Shown here piece by piece: positions 1 through 7,462 of a stretch of DNA of 64,000 nucleotides. Below the pieces are notes generated by a model. The model saw nothing but the letters and a program-made list of their open reading frames with translations, was not told the origin of the DNA and did not search any database. How positions within the stretch are numbered: position 1 is the first letter of the stretch; each line of letters begins with the position of its first letter. A program made the translations under genes and the position numbers. This DNA comes from CAWAYR01 sp050250875 (GTDB lineage: Bacteria > Acidobacteriota > Vicinamibacteria > Vicinamibacterales > UBA2999). The DNA lies in NCBI GenBank assembly GCA_050250875.1, contig JBFWNV010000002.1, positions 372,001-436,000 of the forward strand, given 5' to 3'.

Positions 1-1203
1 GCGCGCGCCTCGACGGCGCCGCCCGGGCGCCAGTGGCTGCGCTCGATGCTCGCCGGCGCGCAGGTGGCGCTGACGATCGCGCTGGTGGTGGCCGCGGCGC
101 TGATCGTCGGCGCGTTGAACCGCGCCGCCTACGGCGCCACCGGCTTCGACCGCCGCAATCTGCTCACCGCGCAACTCACACTGCCCGAGGCGCCGTACAA
201 GGATCTCGAGCGGCGCCGCCAGTTCACGGCGGCGGTGATCGACCGCCTGCGCGCCGTGCCGTCGGTGACCCAGGCGGGCGCCGCCAACGTCCTGCCGTAC
301 ACGAACCTCACGGCGAGCCGGACGTTGTTCGTCGAGGGCCGGCCGGTGAACGACGCCGACCCGAAGCGCACGGTGGACCTGCAGCGGGCGAGCCCCGACT
401 ACCTGGAGACGCTGCGCATTCCGGTGCTGCGCGGCCGGGCGTTGACGGTGGGCGATGGCGACGGCGCGCCCGACGTCGCGCTGGTCAGCCAGCGGCTCGC
501 CGACGAGTACTTCCCCGGCGAGGATCCGATCGGCCGGCGCGTGCGCCTGGCCGAGGACGGCGAGTGGATCACCATCGTCGGTGTGGTCGGCGACATCGTG
601 CAGGACTGGTTCCTCGGCCGCATCAACCCGACCGTCTACCGGCCGCTCGACCAGGATCCCACGCTGCGGGTGATGTTCGCCGCGCGCACGACCGGCGATC
701 CGCTGCGGCTGGCCGCCGACGTGCAGCGCGCCGTCGTCGCCGCCGACCCCGATCAGCCGATCGAGGTGCTCGCTTCGATGGACGAGGTGGTGCGCACCAA
801 GGTGGCTGGCATCAACTACTTCGCCAAGGTGCTCACCGTGATGAGCGGCATCGCGCTGGTGCTGGCGCTGACCGGGATGTACAGCCTGATGGCGTACCTG
901 GCGGCGCGACGGACGCGCGAGATCGGCGTTCGGGTGGCGCTGGGTGCGACCCGGCGCCAGGTCGTCTGGCTGATCGCCAGCCGAACCGGCCGGATCGCAC
1001 TCGGCGGCGCCGTGGCCGGGGCGGTGCTGGCCGTGGCGCTCGGTCAGGTGATGCAGTCGGCGCTGTTCGGCCTGATCACCCCGAGTGCGCTGACCATCGC
1101 CGCCGCGGCAACGACGCTGATCGTCGTCACCGTCGCCGCCGGCTACCTGCCCGCCCGCCGCGCCGCTCGCCAGGACCCGTGGCAGGCGCTACGGACGGAG
1201 TGA
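1..1203 (+). CDS. ADOP-type ABC transporter permease, C-terminal part (cut by window edge)
   Basis: The reading frame is open from base 1, so this is the C-terminal half (about 400 residues) of a longer protein. The visible part starts just before a transmembrane segment (AQVALTIALVVAAALIV). A periplasmic MacB_PCD-like domain follows, with the usual LVSQRLADEYFPGEDPIGRR and IVGVVGDI signatures. Three C-terminal FtsX-type helices come last, with the cytoplasmic-loop motif REIGVRVALGA and the terminal motif PARRAARQDPWQALR. This matches the second half of large two-FtsX-domain orphan permeases that are abundant in Acidobacteriota. Such permeases belong to the MacB/LolCDE-like mechanotransmission group, but the substrate is unknown. 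No ATPase gene is visible next to it. The nearest ATG (46) lies inside the domain and is not the real start. Confidence 0.85.
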   Translation, partial: ARASTAPPGRQWLRSMLAGAQVALTIALVVAAALIVGALNRAAYGATGFDRRNLLTAQLTLPEAPYKDLERRRQFTAAVIDRLRAVPSVTQAGAANVLPYTNLTASRTLFVEGRPVNDADPKRTVDLQRASPDYLETLRIPVLRGRALTVGDGDGAPDVALVSQRLADEYFPGEDPIGRRVRLAEDGEWITIVGVVGDIVQDWFLGRINPTVYRPLDQDPTLRVMFAARTTGDPLRLAADVQRAVVAADPDQPIEVLASMDEVVRTKVAGINYFAKVLTVMSGIALVLALTGMYSLMAYLAARRTREIGVRVALGATRRQVVWLIASRTGRIALGGAVAGAVLAVALGQVMQSALFGLITPSALTIAAAATTLIVVTVAAGYLPARRAARQDPWQALRTE

Positions 1204-1207
1204 CCCT

Positions 1208-1292
1208 GGGGCTGGGGACTGGGGCGGGTCAAGAGCGGCGTGGCGCAGTAACGATGTCGGGAACGAGTCCACCCGCCCCAGCCCCCAGCCCC
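1208..1292. repeat. Inverted repeat of GGGGCTG-type heptamers between the permease and ilvB
   Basis: Arms at 1208-1228 and 1272-1292 are 21 bases each and complementary at 20 positions, with a 43-base loop. The left arm is built from GGGGCTG-like units and starts five bases after the permease stop. It could act as a transcription terminator, although no T-run follows. It belongs to the same composition family as the arrays near 61.9 kb and 63.9 kb. Confidence 0.6.
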
Positions 1293-1362
1293 TAAGTGTC
1301 TTTTCATCTATGGGATACGACCAAGCATAGTCATACTTATGTGAATCGAACAATCAATAAGA

Positions 1363-1392
1363 TTGACTAACTGTGCGCGGACCCGCTAGCCT
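1363..1392 (+). promoter_or_regulatory. Possible promoter of ilvBNC
   Basis: The stretch 1296-1375 is the most AT-rich of the neighbourhood. TTGACT (1363-1368, 5/6 to the sigma-70 -35 box) lies 18 bases from TAGCCT (1387-1392, only 3/6 to the -10 box), which ends 9 bases before the ilvB ATG. The weak -10 makes this tentative. I see no leader peptide rich in Leu, Val or Ile and no T-box-like structure, so the mode of regulation is not evident. Confidence 0.35.
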
Positions 1393-1401
1393 TTGCAGAC
1401 G

Positions 1402-3117
1402 ATGGCAGGCCCAAAGAAGACAGGCGCACAGATCCTCTGGGAATCGCTGGTCCGCGAAGGCGTGACCTGCGTGTTCGGGTATCCGGGCGGGGCGATTCTC
1501 CCCGCTTACGACGCGATGCTCGACTATCCCATCCGTCACATCCTGGTCCGACACGAGCAGGGTGCGGCCCACATGGCCGATGGCTACGCCCGCGCCACCG
1601 GCCAGGTCGGCGTGGCGATTGCCACCTCCGGCCCCGGGGCCACGAACCTGGTTACCGGCATCGCCACGGCGATGATGGACAGCTCGCCGATCGTCTGCAT
1701 CACCGGGCAGGTGGGCAGCAAGCTCATCGGCTCCGACGCGTTCCAGGAAACCGACATCACCGGCATCACCCTGCCGATCACCAAGCACAACTACCTGGTC
1801 TCGAACCCCGAGGACGTGGCCGCCACCGTGCGCGAGGCGTTCTACGTGGCCCGCAGCGGCCGGCCCGGCCCGGTGCTGGTCGACCTCACCAAGGACTGCC
1901 AGCAGCGCTCGTGCGAGTTCGAGTGGCCCGAGGCGCACGCGCCGCTCGGCTACCGCCCCGACCTCAGGCCCGGCCAGGCCGACCTGCAGCGCGCCGTCGA
2001 CATGATCGACGCCGCCAAGCGGCCGCTGATCCTGGCCGGCAACGGCATCATCAACGCCGGCGCCAGCGACCTGGTGCGGCGGTTCGCCGAACACGCCGAC
2101 ATCCCGATCGCGATGACGCTGCTCGGCATCGGCGCCGTCCCGGCGTCGCATCCGCTCAACCTCGGCATGATGGGCATGCACGGCGAGGCCTGGGTCAACA
2201 CCGCCATCCAGGAAGCCGACCTGCTGATTGCGCTGGGCATGCGCTTCGACGACCGGGTCACCGGAAACGTCAAGACCTACGCGCTCAACGCCCGGAAGAT
2301 CCACGTCGAGATCGACCGCGCCGAGATCAACAAGAACATCAAGGTCGACGTCGGGCTGGTCGGCGACGTGGCCCGCATCGTCGACGACCTGCTGCCGCGC
2401 GTCGAGCGCGGCGACCGCAGCGAATGGCGCGCCCACATCACGCACCTCAAGGGCGACGCCGCGGTGCGCGACATCCAGAACCTGCCCGACAACGGCCACC
2501 TCTACGCCGCGCACGTCATCCACGATCTGTGGCGCGAGACCAAGGGCGAGGCGGTGGTCGTCACCGACGTCGGCCAGCACCAGATGTGGGAGGCGCAGTA
2601 CTACCACCACGACACGCCGCGCTCGCTCATCACCTCCGGCGGGCTCGGCACGATGGGCTTCGCGCTGCCGGCGGCGATCGGCGCCAAGGTGGCGCGGCCC
2701 GATGCCGAAGTGTGGGTGGTGGTCGGCGACGGCGGCTTCCAGATGACGATGGCCGAACTGGCGACCATCGCCCAGGAGAACCTCGACATCAAGGTGGCCA
2801 TCATCAACAACGGCTACCTCGGCATGGTGCGCCAGTGGCAGGAGTTCTTCTACGAACGCCGCTACGCCGCCACGCCGCTGTCGAGCCCCGACTTCGTGAA
2901 GCTGGCCGAGGCGTTCGGCCTCGAAGCGAAGCGGGTCACCGACCGCGCCGGGGTGATTCCCACGGTGCAGGCGGCCCGCGCCCACAAGGGCACCGTGGTC
3001 ATCGACTTCCGCGTCGAGCAGGAAGACACCGTCTACCCGATGGTGCCGGCCGGCGCCGACCTGCACGCGATGATCCGCCGGCCCAGCGTGCTGGCCGAAA
3101 CGGGAGCCGACCAATGA
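1402..3117 (+). CDS. ilvB: Acetolactate synthase, large catalytic subunit
   Basis: Thiamine-diphosphate enzyme that condenses pyruvate with pyruvate or 2-oxobutyrate, the first common step of valine, leucine and isoleucine synthesis in the cytoplasm. It is 571 residues from ATG 1402; an in-frame TTG at 1393 is possible but less likely. The N-terminal PYR domain carries the catalytic Glu in RHEQGAAHMADGYAR (E52). The central domain matches the FAD-binding region of the family. The C-terminal PP domain has the ThDP/Mg motif GDG (442-444) to NNG (469-471), followed by MVRQWQEFFYERRY. The length is normal for bacterial IlvB. Its stop overlaps the ilvN start (ATGA at 3114-3117), so the two subunits are translationally coupled. 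The upstream gene is unrelated. Confidence 0.97.
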   Translation: MAGPKKTGAQILWESLVREGVTCVFGYPGGAILPAYDAMLDYPIRHILVRHEQGAAHMADGYARATGQVGVAIATSGPGATNLVTGIATAMMDSSPIVCITGQVGSKLIGSDAFQETDITGITLPITKHNYLVSNPEDVAATVREAFYVARSGRPGPVLVDLTKDCQQRSCEFEWPEAHAPLGYRPDLRPGQADLQRAVDMIDAAKRPLILAGNGIINAGASDLVRRFAEHADIPIAMTLLGIGAVPASHPLNLGMMGMHGEAWVNTAIQEADLLIALGMRFDDRVTGNVKTYALNARKIHVEIDRAEINKNIKVDVGLVGDVARIVDDLLPRVERGDRSEWRAHITHLKGDAAVRDIQNLPDNGHLYAAHVIHDLWRETKGEAVVVTDVGQHQMWEAQYYHHDTPRSLITSGGLGTMGFALPAAIGAKVARPDAEVWVVVGDGGFQMTMAELATIAQENLDIKVAIINNGYLGMVRQWQEFFYERRYAATPLSSPDFVKLAEAFGLEAKRVTDRAGVIPTVQAARAHKGTVVIDFRVEQEDTVYPMVPAGADLHAMIRRPSVLAETGADQ

Positions 3118-3671
3118 GCACCTTCGTCGTGCACGTGGAGAACAAGCCCGGCGTGCTCACCCGGGTGGCGTCGCTGTTCCGGCGCCGCGCCTACAACATC
3201 GAGTCGCTGACGGTGGGTCACACCGAGACGCCCGGCATCTCGCGGATGACGATCGTCGTCGACACCGACGAGGAGGGCGCCCACCACGTCGAAGCGCACC
3301 TCTACAAGCTGGTCAACGTGCTGCGCGTCGACAACGTGACGGCGCGGCCCAACGTGGTCCGCGAACTCACGCTGATCAAGGTGGCGACCACTGCCGCCAC
3401 GCGGCCCGAGATCTTCCAGCTCGCCGACGTCTTCCGCGCCCGCATCATCGACGTCTCCGCCGATTCGCTGGTGCTCGAACTGACCGGCGGCGAAGCCAAA
3501 CTCGACCGCCTGCTCGAGGTGCTGCAGCCCTACGGCGTGCTCGAGATGGCGCGCACCGGCCTGCTGGCGATGGCCCGCGGCGAGGCCGCATCCCGACCCT
3601 CGACCGGCGGCACCACCACCGCTTCGGGCGCAACTCGCGCCGACAGCGAAGAGATCGCCTACTCGGTGTGA
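3114..3671 (+). CDS. ilvN: Acetolactate synthase, small regulatory subunit
   Basis: Regulatory partner of IlvB that normally confers valine feedback inhibition and raises catalytic activity. It has 185 residues. An N-terminal ACT domain (about residues 3-75) shows the effector-site pattern VENKPGVLTRVASLFRRRAYNIESL. The C-terminal ALS_ss domain (about 85-160) has ELTGG, KLDRLLEVLQPYGVLEMARTG. The start overlaps the ilvB stop by four bases. The last 25 or so residues form a Ser/Thr/Ala-rich tail beyond the usual domain end, and I cannot assign it a role. The next gene, ilvC, starts 65 bases after the stop. Confidence 0.95.
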   Translation: MSTFVVHVENKPGVLTRVASLFRRRAYNIESLTVGHTETPGISRMTIVVDTDEEGAHHVEAHLYKLVNVLRVDNVTARPNVVRELTLIKVATTAATRPEIFQLADVFRARIIDVSADSLVLELTGGEAKLDRLLEVLQPYGVLEMARTGLLAMARGEAASRPSTGGTTTASGATRADSEEIAYSV

Positions 3672-3736
3672 GGCGCGGCGACGCGCCTCCACCACGTCCG
3701 AAGTCCACCCGATCGATCGAGGAGTTCCGTCACGAC

Positions 3737-4771
3737 ATGGCCGTCATCTACTACGACAAGGACGCCGACCTTTCGCTGATCCAGGGCAAGAAGGTCGCCA
3801 TCATCGGCTACGGCTCGCAGGGCCACGCCCACGCGCTCAACCTCAAGGACAGCGGCGTCGACGTGCGCGTCGGGCTGCACGAGGGCAGCAGTTCGGCGGC
3901 CAAGGCGAAGGCCGCCGGCTTGCGCGTCACCTCGATGGCCGACGCGGCGAAGGAAGCCGACGTCATCATGATGCTGATCCCCGACACGGTGCAGGGGGAG
4001 ATCTACCGCAAGGCGATCGAGCCGCACCTCACCCCGGGGAAGATGCTGATGTTCGCGCACGGCTTCAACATCCGCTTCGGCGCGATCACGCCGCCGCCCG
4101 GCGTGGACGTGTCGATGGTGGCGCCGAAGTCGCCGGGGCATCGCGTCCGCGAGCTCTACGTGGAGGGCGCCGGCACGCCCGCGCTGTTCGCCGTGCACCA
4201 GGATGCCACCGGCAACGCCCGCGCGCTGACCCTCTCCTACGCCAAGGCGATCGGCGTGACCCGCGCCGGCGTGCTCGAGACGACCTTCGCGGAGGAAACC
4301 GAGACCGACCTCTTCGGTGAGCAGTCGGTGCTGTGCGGCGGCACCAGCGCCCTGGTCAAGGCGGCGTTCGAAACGCTCGTCGAAGCCGGCTACCAGCCCG
4401 AGATCGCCTACTTCGAGTGCATGCACGAGCTGAAGCTGATCGTCGACCTGATGTATCGCGGCGGCCTCAACTACATGCGCTACTCGGTGTCCGACACCGC
4501 CGAGCACGGCGACTACACCGGCGGCCCGCGCGTCGTCACGGCCGAGACCAAGGCCGAGATGAAGCGCATGCTGGAGGACATCCGCAGCGGCCGCTACGCC
4601 AAGCTGTGGATGGACGAGCACGCCGCCGGCCGGCCGAACTTCACCGCGACGCGGGTGGCCGAGCAGCAGCACCAGATCGAGAAAGTGGGCGCCGAGCTGC
4701 GGGCGATGATGCCGTTCCTGAACCCGGTGACGGTGAAGCCAGAGGATCAGCGCCAGCCGGTCGGCTCGTAG
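3737..4771 (+). CDS. ilvC: Ketol-acid reductoisomerase (class I)
   Basis: Mg- and NAD(P)H-dependent isomerisation and reduction of acetolactate or acetohydroxybutyrate, second step of branched-chain amino-acid synthesis. It has 344 residues, a class I (short) length. Rossmann motif GYGSQGH is at 24-30, followed by VGLHEGSSSAAKA in the cofactor-specificity loop, where the more usual Arg is His (H48). The catalytic His is in MFAHGFNI. Metal-binding acids lie in DLFGEQ and in ECMHELKLIVDLMYRGG. I chose ATG 3737 because the canonical MAVIYYDKDAD start is there with GAGGAG at 3719-3724. The GTG at 3668 would add 23 residues without homology. The gene completes an ilvBNC operon. Confidence 0.96.
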   Translation: MAVIYYDKDADLSLIQGKKVAIIGYGSQGHAHALNLKDSGVDVRVGLHEGSSSAAKAKAAGLRVTSMADAAKEADVIMMLIPDTVQGEIYRKAIEPHLTPGKMLMFAHGFNIRFGAITPPPGVDVSMVAPKSPGHRVRELYVEGAGTPALFAVHQDATGNARALTLSYAKAIGVTRAGVLETTFAEETETDLFGEQSVLCGGTSALVKAAFETLVEAGYQPEIAYFECMHELKLIVDLMYRGGLNYMRYSVSDTAEHGDYTGGPRVVTAETKAEMKRMLEDIRSGRYAKLWMDEHAAGRPNFTATRVAEQQHQIEKVGAELRAMMPFLNPVTVKPEDQRQPVGS

Positions 4772-4784
4772 CCATTTGTCATCG

Positions 4785-4820
4785 GCTCTGTCACGGAGAC
4801 ATTCGTCACCGTGACAGAGC
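4785..4820. terminator. Perfect 12-bp inverted repeat after ilvC
   Basis: GCTCTGTCACGG (4785-4796) and CCGTGACAGAGC (4809-4820) pair perfectly across a 12-base loop, 13 bases after the ilvC stop. No T-run follows. It could therefore be a rho-dependent or stabilising 3' hairpin, or a protein-binding site. The core TGTCAC...GTGACA also occurs at the Rrf2 gene (14328-14358). Confidence 0.5.
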
Positions 4821-5032
4821 GTCGCCCCTCTCGACGCGCCGACGGCGTGGCATAATCGCGCGGCGTCGCTTCGTCGCCATCGAGTCGGCCGAGAACGCCT
4901 TGGACGAGATCGTGGTGATGCTGGACGGCGTCCAGTCCCTGCTCTCGCCCACCACACCGACGCGCTCCTGAGTCGGCCGCCTCTCGCTCCCATCCTCGCC
5001 GATCGGCTCCACATGGGCGACAATCTCGACCC

Positions 5033-6763
5033 ATGCTCCGTCAACTCGTCGCCGCAGCGGTCCTGCTCGCGTCGTTCGCCGCCTGCCGACCGGCACCGTC
5101 CGCGACTGACACCACTCCGTCCATCAACCTCGACCGCGACCTGCTCGACCTCACGGTCGCCAGGCTGCACGGGTTCTACGACGCCAGGACCTACACGGTG
5201 ACCCAGGTCGTGCAGTGGCACCTGGCGCGCATCGACCGCTACAACGCGGTCTACGGCGCGATCGAAGCCGTCTTCCGCGACGAGGCGCTGGCCCGCGCGG
5301 CCGAGCTGGACGCCTCGGCCGCGAACGGTGGCGCGGCGGCGGCCCGCGGCGCGCTCTGGGGCGTGCCGATCGTCGTCAAGGCCAACACCAGCATCAAGGG
5401 GCACGTCACCACCGCCGGGTGGGCGGGGTTCACGCGACCCGGCGTCGAGCTGATCGCGCCGGACGACGCCACCGTGGTGGCGAAGTTCAGGGCCGCCGGG
5501 GCGGTCATCCTCGGGCACACCAACATGCCCGACCTCGCCAACAGCGACACCAACCGCAGCAGCTCGTTCGGCCGCACCGGCAACGCCTACGACGTGCGCT
5601 TCTCGCCCGGCGGGTCCTCCGGCGGCACGGTGACCGCCGTGGCCGCCAACATGGCCGTCCTCGGCAACGGCACCGACACCGGCAACTCGATCCGCATGCC
5701 GGCGGCGACCAGCGCCCTCGTCGGCGTCTACCCGACCCGCGGCCTCGTCAGCATCGCCGGCATCGCGCCGCTCGACTGGCTGCTCGACAACACCGGCCCG
5801 ATCGCGCGCACGACCGAGGACGCGGCCATTGCCCTCGCGGTGATGGCCGGCGACGACCCGCTCGACGCGCGCACGGCGGGATCGGCCGCTCAGGCGCAGC
5901 CCGCGCCCTACACGGCGTTCCTGAAACCCGACGCGCTGCAGGGCAAGCGCTTCGGCGTGCCGGCGTTCATCCTCGCCGGCGACGGCGTCCCATTCCACGG
6001 CATCCCGTCCGGCGTGCCGGCGGCTGCGGCCGAGCGGCTGCGCACGGCGGCGAACATGCCGCTGCGGCCCGAGACCCGCGAGATGTTCATGAAGGCAGTG
6101 GACGCGTTGCGCGCCGCCGGGGCCACCGTGGTGCTCGACGAGACGATTCTGCCTGTGGAATTCGCGCGCACGGCCAGCCGCGTCGCCACCTACGCCTACA
6201 TGCGCGACGGCACGGACCGCTTCCTGGCGCGCTTCGGTCCGGCCGGCTATCACTCGGCCGCCGAGTACGAGAAAGCGGCCGGGCAGCCACTCTTCACCTC
6301 GTCGATCGGCACCGAGGACTACTTCCGGCTGCTGGGCGGCGTCCGCGTCGACCAGCGCAGGTTGGACACCGACCCCGCGGCCGAGCGCGACTACCACGCC
6401 CCGCGCCGGGCCACGCTGGCCGCGTATCTCGAACCGCTCGACCGCCTGCGGCTCGACGGCTACGTCTATCCCGCCATCCAGATCCCGCCGCCCGACGAGA
6501 CCATGCCCCAGGACGGACAGCTGAGCAGCGGGCCGCACTCGGCGACGAGCTGGGTGAACATGATCGGCGTGCCGGCCGTGGTGGTGCCGGCCGGGTTCTA
6601 CGCCAGCGGCCTGCCGTTCGGGCTCGAGTTCTCGGCGCGGCCCTGGAAGGACGGCGACCTGCTCGGCATCGCGCACGCCTGGGAACAGGGGACGCGGCTG
6701 CGCCGGCCGCCGGTGCTGGTCGAGGCCGGGCTGCTGCCGATCACACCGGCGCGCGGCAGGTAG
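5033..6763 (+). CDS. Exported amidase (amidase-signature family), putative lipoprotein
   Basis: 576-residue amidase-signature hydrolase acting on carboxamide bonds; the physiological substrate is not evident. A signal peptide ends in a lipobox-like LASFAAC (Cys18), so the protein is probably lipid-anchored in the envelope. The Ser-cisSer-Lys triad is visible: K116 in VPIVVKANTS, S195 in SPGGSSGG, and S219 in the nucleophile motif TGNSIRMPA. An Asn replaces the common Gly before the nucleophile. Several bacterial relatives are annotated as peptide or glutamyl amidases, and free-standing exported members like this are common in Acidobacteriota. It stands alone after the ilv operon and converges on a DUF4399 gene. 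A weak -10-like GACAAT lies 8 bases before the start. Confidence 0.88.
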   Translation: MLRQLVAAAVLLASFAACRPAPSATDTTPSINLDRDLLDLTVARLHGFYDARTYTVTQVVQWHLARIDRYNAVYGAIEAVFRDEALARAAELDASAANGGAAAARGALWGVPIVVKANTSIKGHVTTAGWAGFTRPGVELIAPDDATVVAKFRAAGAVILGHTNMPDLANSDTNRSSSFGRTGNAYDVRFSPGGSSGGTVTAVAANMAVLGNGTDTGNSIRMPAATSALVGVYPTRGLVSIAGIAPLDWLLDNTGPIARTTEDAAIALAVMAGDDPLDARTAGSAAQAQPAPYTAFLKPDALQGKRFGVPAFILAGDGVPFHGIPSGVPAAAAERLRTAANMPLRPETREMFMKAVDALRAAGATVVLDETILPVEFARTASRVATYAYMRDGTDRFLARFGPAGYHSAAEYEKAAGQPLFTSSIGTEDYFRLLGGVRVDQRRLDTDPAAERDYHAPRRATLAAYLEPLDRLRLDGYVYPAIQIPPPDETMPQDGQLSSGPHSATSWVNMIGVPAVVVPAGFYASGLPFGLEFSARPWKDGDLLGIAHAWEQGTRLRRPPVLVEAGLLPITPARGR

Positions 6764-6771
6764 AGGAAAGA

Positions 6772-6822
6772 CGAACGGCGGCCGGCGTGCGTCCGTCAGA
6801 CGCCAGCCGACCGCCGCCGTGA
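6772..6822. terminator. Possible bidirectional terminator between convergent genes
   Basis: The gap between the amidase and the DUF4399 gene holds a GC-rich imperfect hairpin. An ACGGCGGCCGGC-type arm near 6775 pairs with a GCCAGCCGACCGCCGCCGT-type arm near 6800-6821. Pairing is interrupted by bulges and no T-run is present on either side, so this is only a tentative call. Confidence 0.35.
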
Positions 6823-6835
6823 TTCGAGCGGAACC

Positions 6836-7324
6836 CTACGGCACGACGGTGACGTTGATGACCTCGCACAGGCCGGCGATGGTCACGTGGCGATCGTCAC
6901 CCGCCTGCACGGCGATCCGGTGCTGGCCGGGCGCCAGCGACATCTCGATGACGTTCTTGCCGTCGCCGAAGTGGATCCAGGGGTCGGCCTTCGGGATGGC
7001 CGTGCCGGGCGGCAGGCAGTCGGTGTCGGTGCCGAGGTGGTAGTGAATCGTCTTCGGCCGAACGGCCTCCGGCGCGATCTCGCCGGGAGGCACGGCCGCC
7101 ACCGTCACGTCTTCGCTGCCGAACTCGACCGTAGACAGCGGCTTGATCGTGTCGCCGTTCTTCGGCCGGACGAAGAACACGCGGCCGGACGCGGCCGGCG
7201 CGGGAGCGGCCGCCGCCGGCGGCGCCGTGGTGGCCGCGGGCGGCGGCGCCGATGGACTGCCACACCCGGCCACGATCATCGTCAATCCTGCGCCCGCCAT
7301 GGCGGTCGCGAGTCGGTTACCCAT
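6836..7324 (-). CDS. DUF4399-domain lipoprotein
   Basis: A 162-residue predicted lipoprotein: signal peptide with lipobox IVAGC near residue 20, then an Ala/Pro-rich linker to about residue 45, then a single DUF4399 domain. The domain is recognised from VFFVRPKNGDTIKPLSTVEF, the IHYHLGTD segment, IHFGDGK and the closing LAPGQHRIAVQAGDDRH. DUF4399 proteins are small periplasmic beta-sandwich proteins of unknown function. Start ATG 7324 has AGGAG about 8 bases upstream. The gene is divergent from the cytochrome oxidase operon and shares its 138-base upstream region. A TATACT -10 (complement of 7389-7394) fits the minus-strand transcript. Confidence 0.85.
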   Translation of the reverse strand: MGNRLATAMAGAGLTMIVAGCGSPSAPPPAATTAPPAAAAPAPAASGRVFFVRPKNGDTIKPLSTVEFGSEDVTVAAVPPGEIAPEAVRPKTIHYHLGTDTDCLPPGTAIPKADPWIHFGDGKNVIEMSLAPGQHRIAVQAGDDRHVTIAGLCEVINVTVVP

Positions 7325-7462
7325 CGCTGCTCCTTTGCGTCGTCGACGCCCGGCCGCCGGTTTCGCCGCCAGCCCCTGGTCGGGCGCCAGTATATAGCGC
7401 GGCCCGGGCGTTTCCATCTTCCCGGCATCACGGGCAGTTGATACGATCGCGGCGTCTTGCGG

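Noticed and set aside
1296..1401. Amino-acid-responsive leader or T-box before ilvB
   Set aside because: No Leu/Val/Ile-rich leader peptide, no specifier or antiterminator-like structure; the promoter is too close to the start.
1354..3114. 586-codon minus-strand frame opposite ilvB
   Set aside because: Shadow of ilvB: His/Asp/Val-rich, no start signal, no family.
4806..5096. Short minus-strand frames in the gap after ilvC
   Set aside because: They overlap the amidase signal peptide and lack ribosome sites. Apart from the hairpin at 4785-4820 and a lone CATAAT at 4851, nothing convincing is in this gap.
3659..6676. 1005-codon open frame on the minus strand
   Set aside because: It runs antisense through ilvC and the amidase, both with full family motifs. 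High GC in third codon positions creates long open antisense frames, and the translation is Arg/Ala/Gly/His-rich with no domain.
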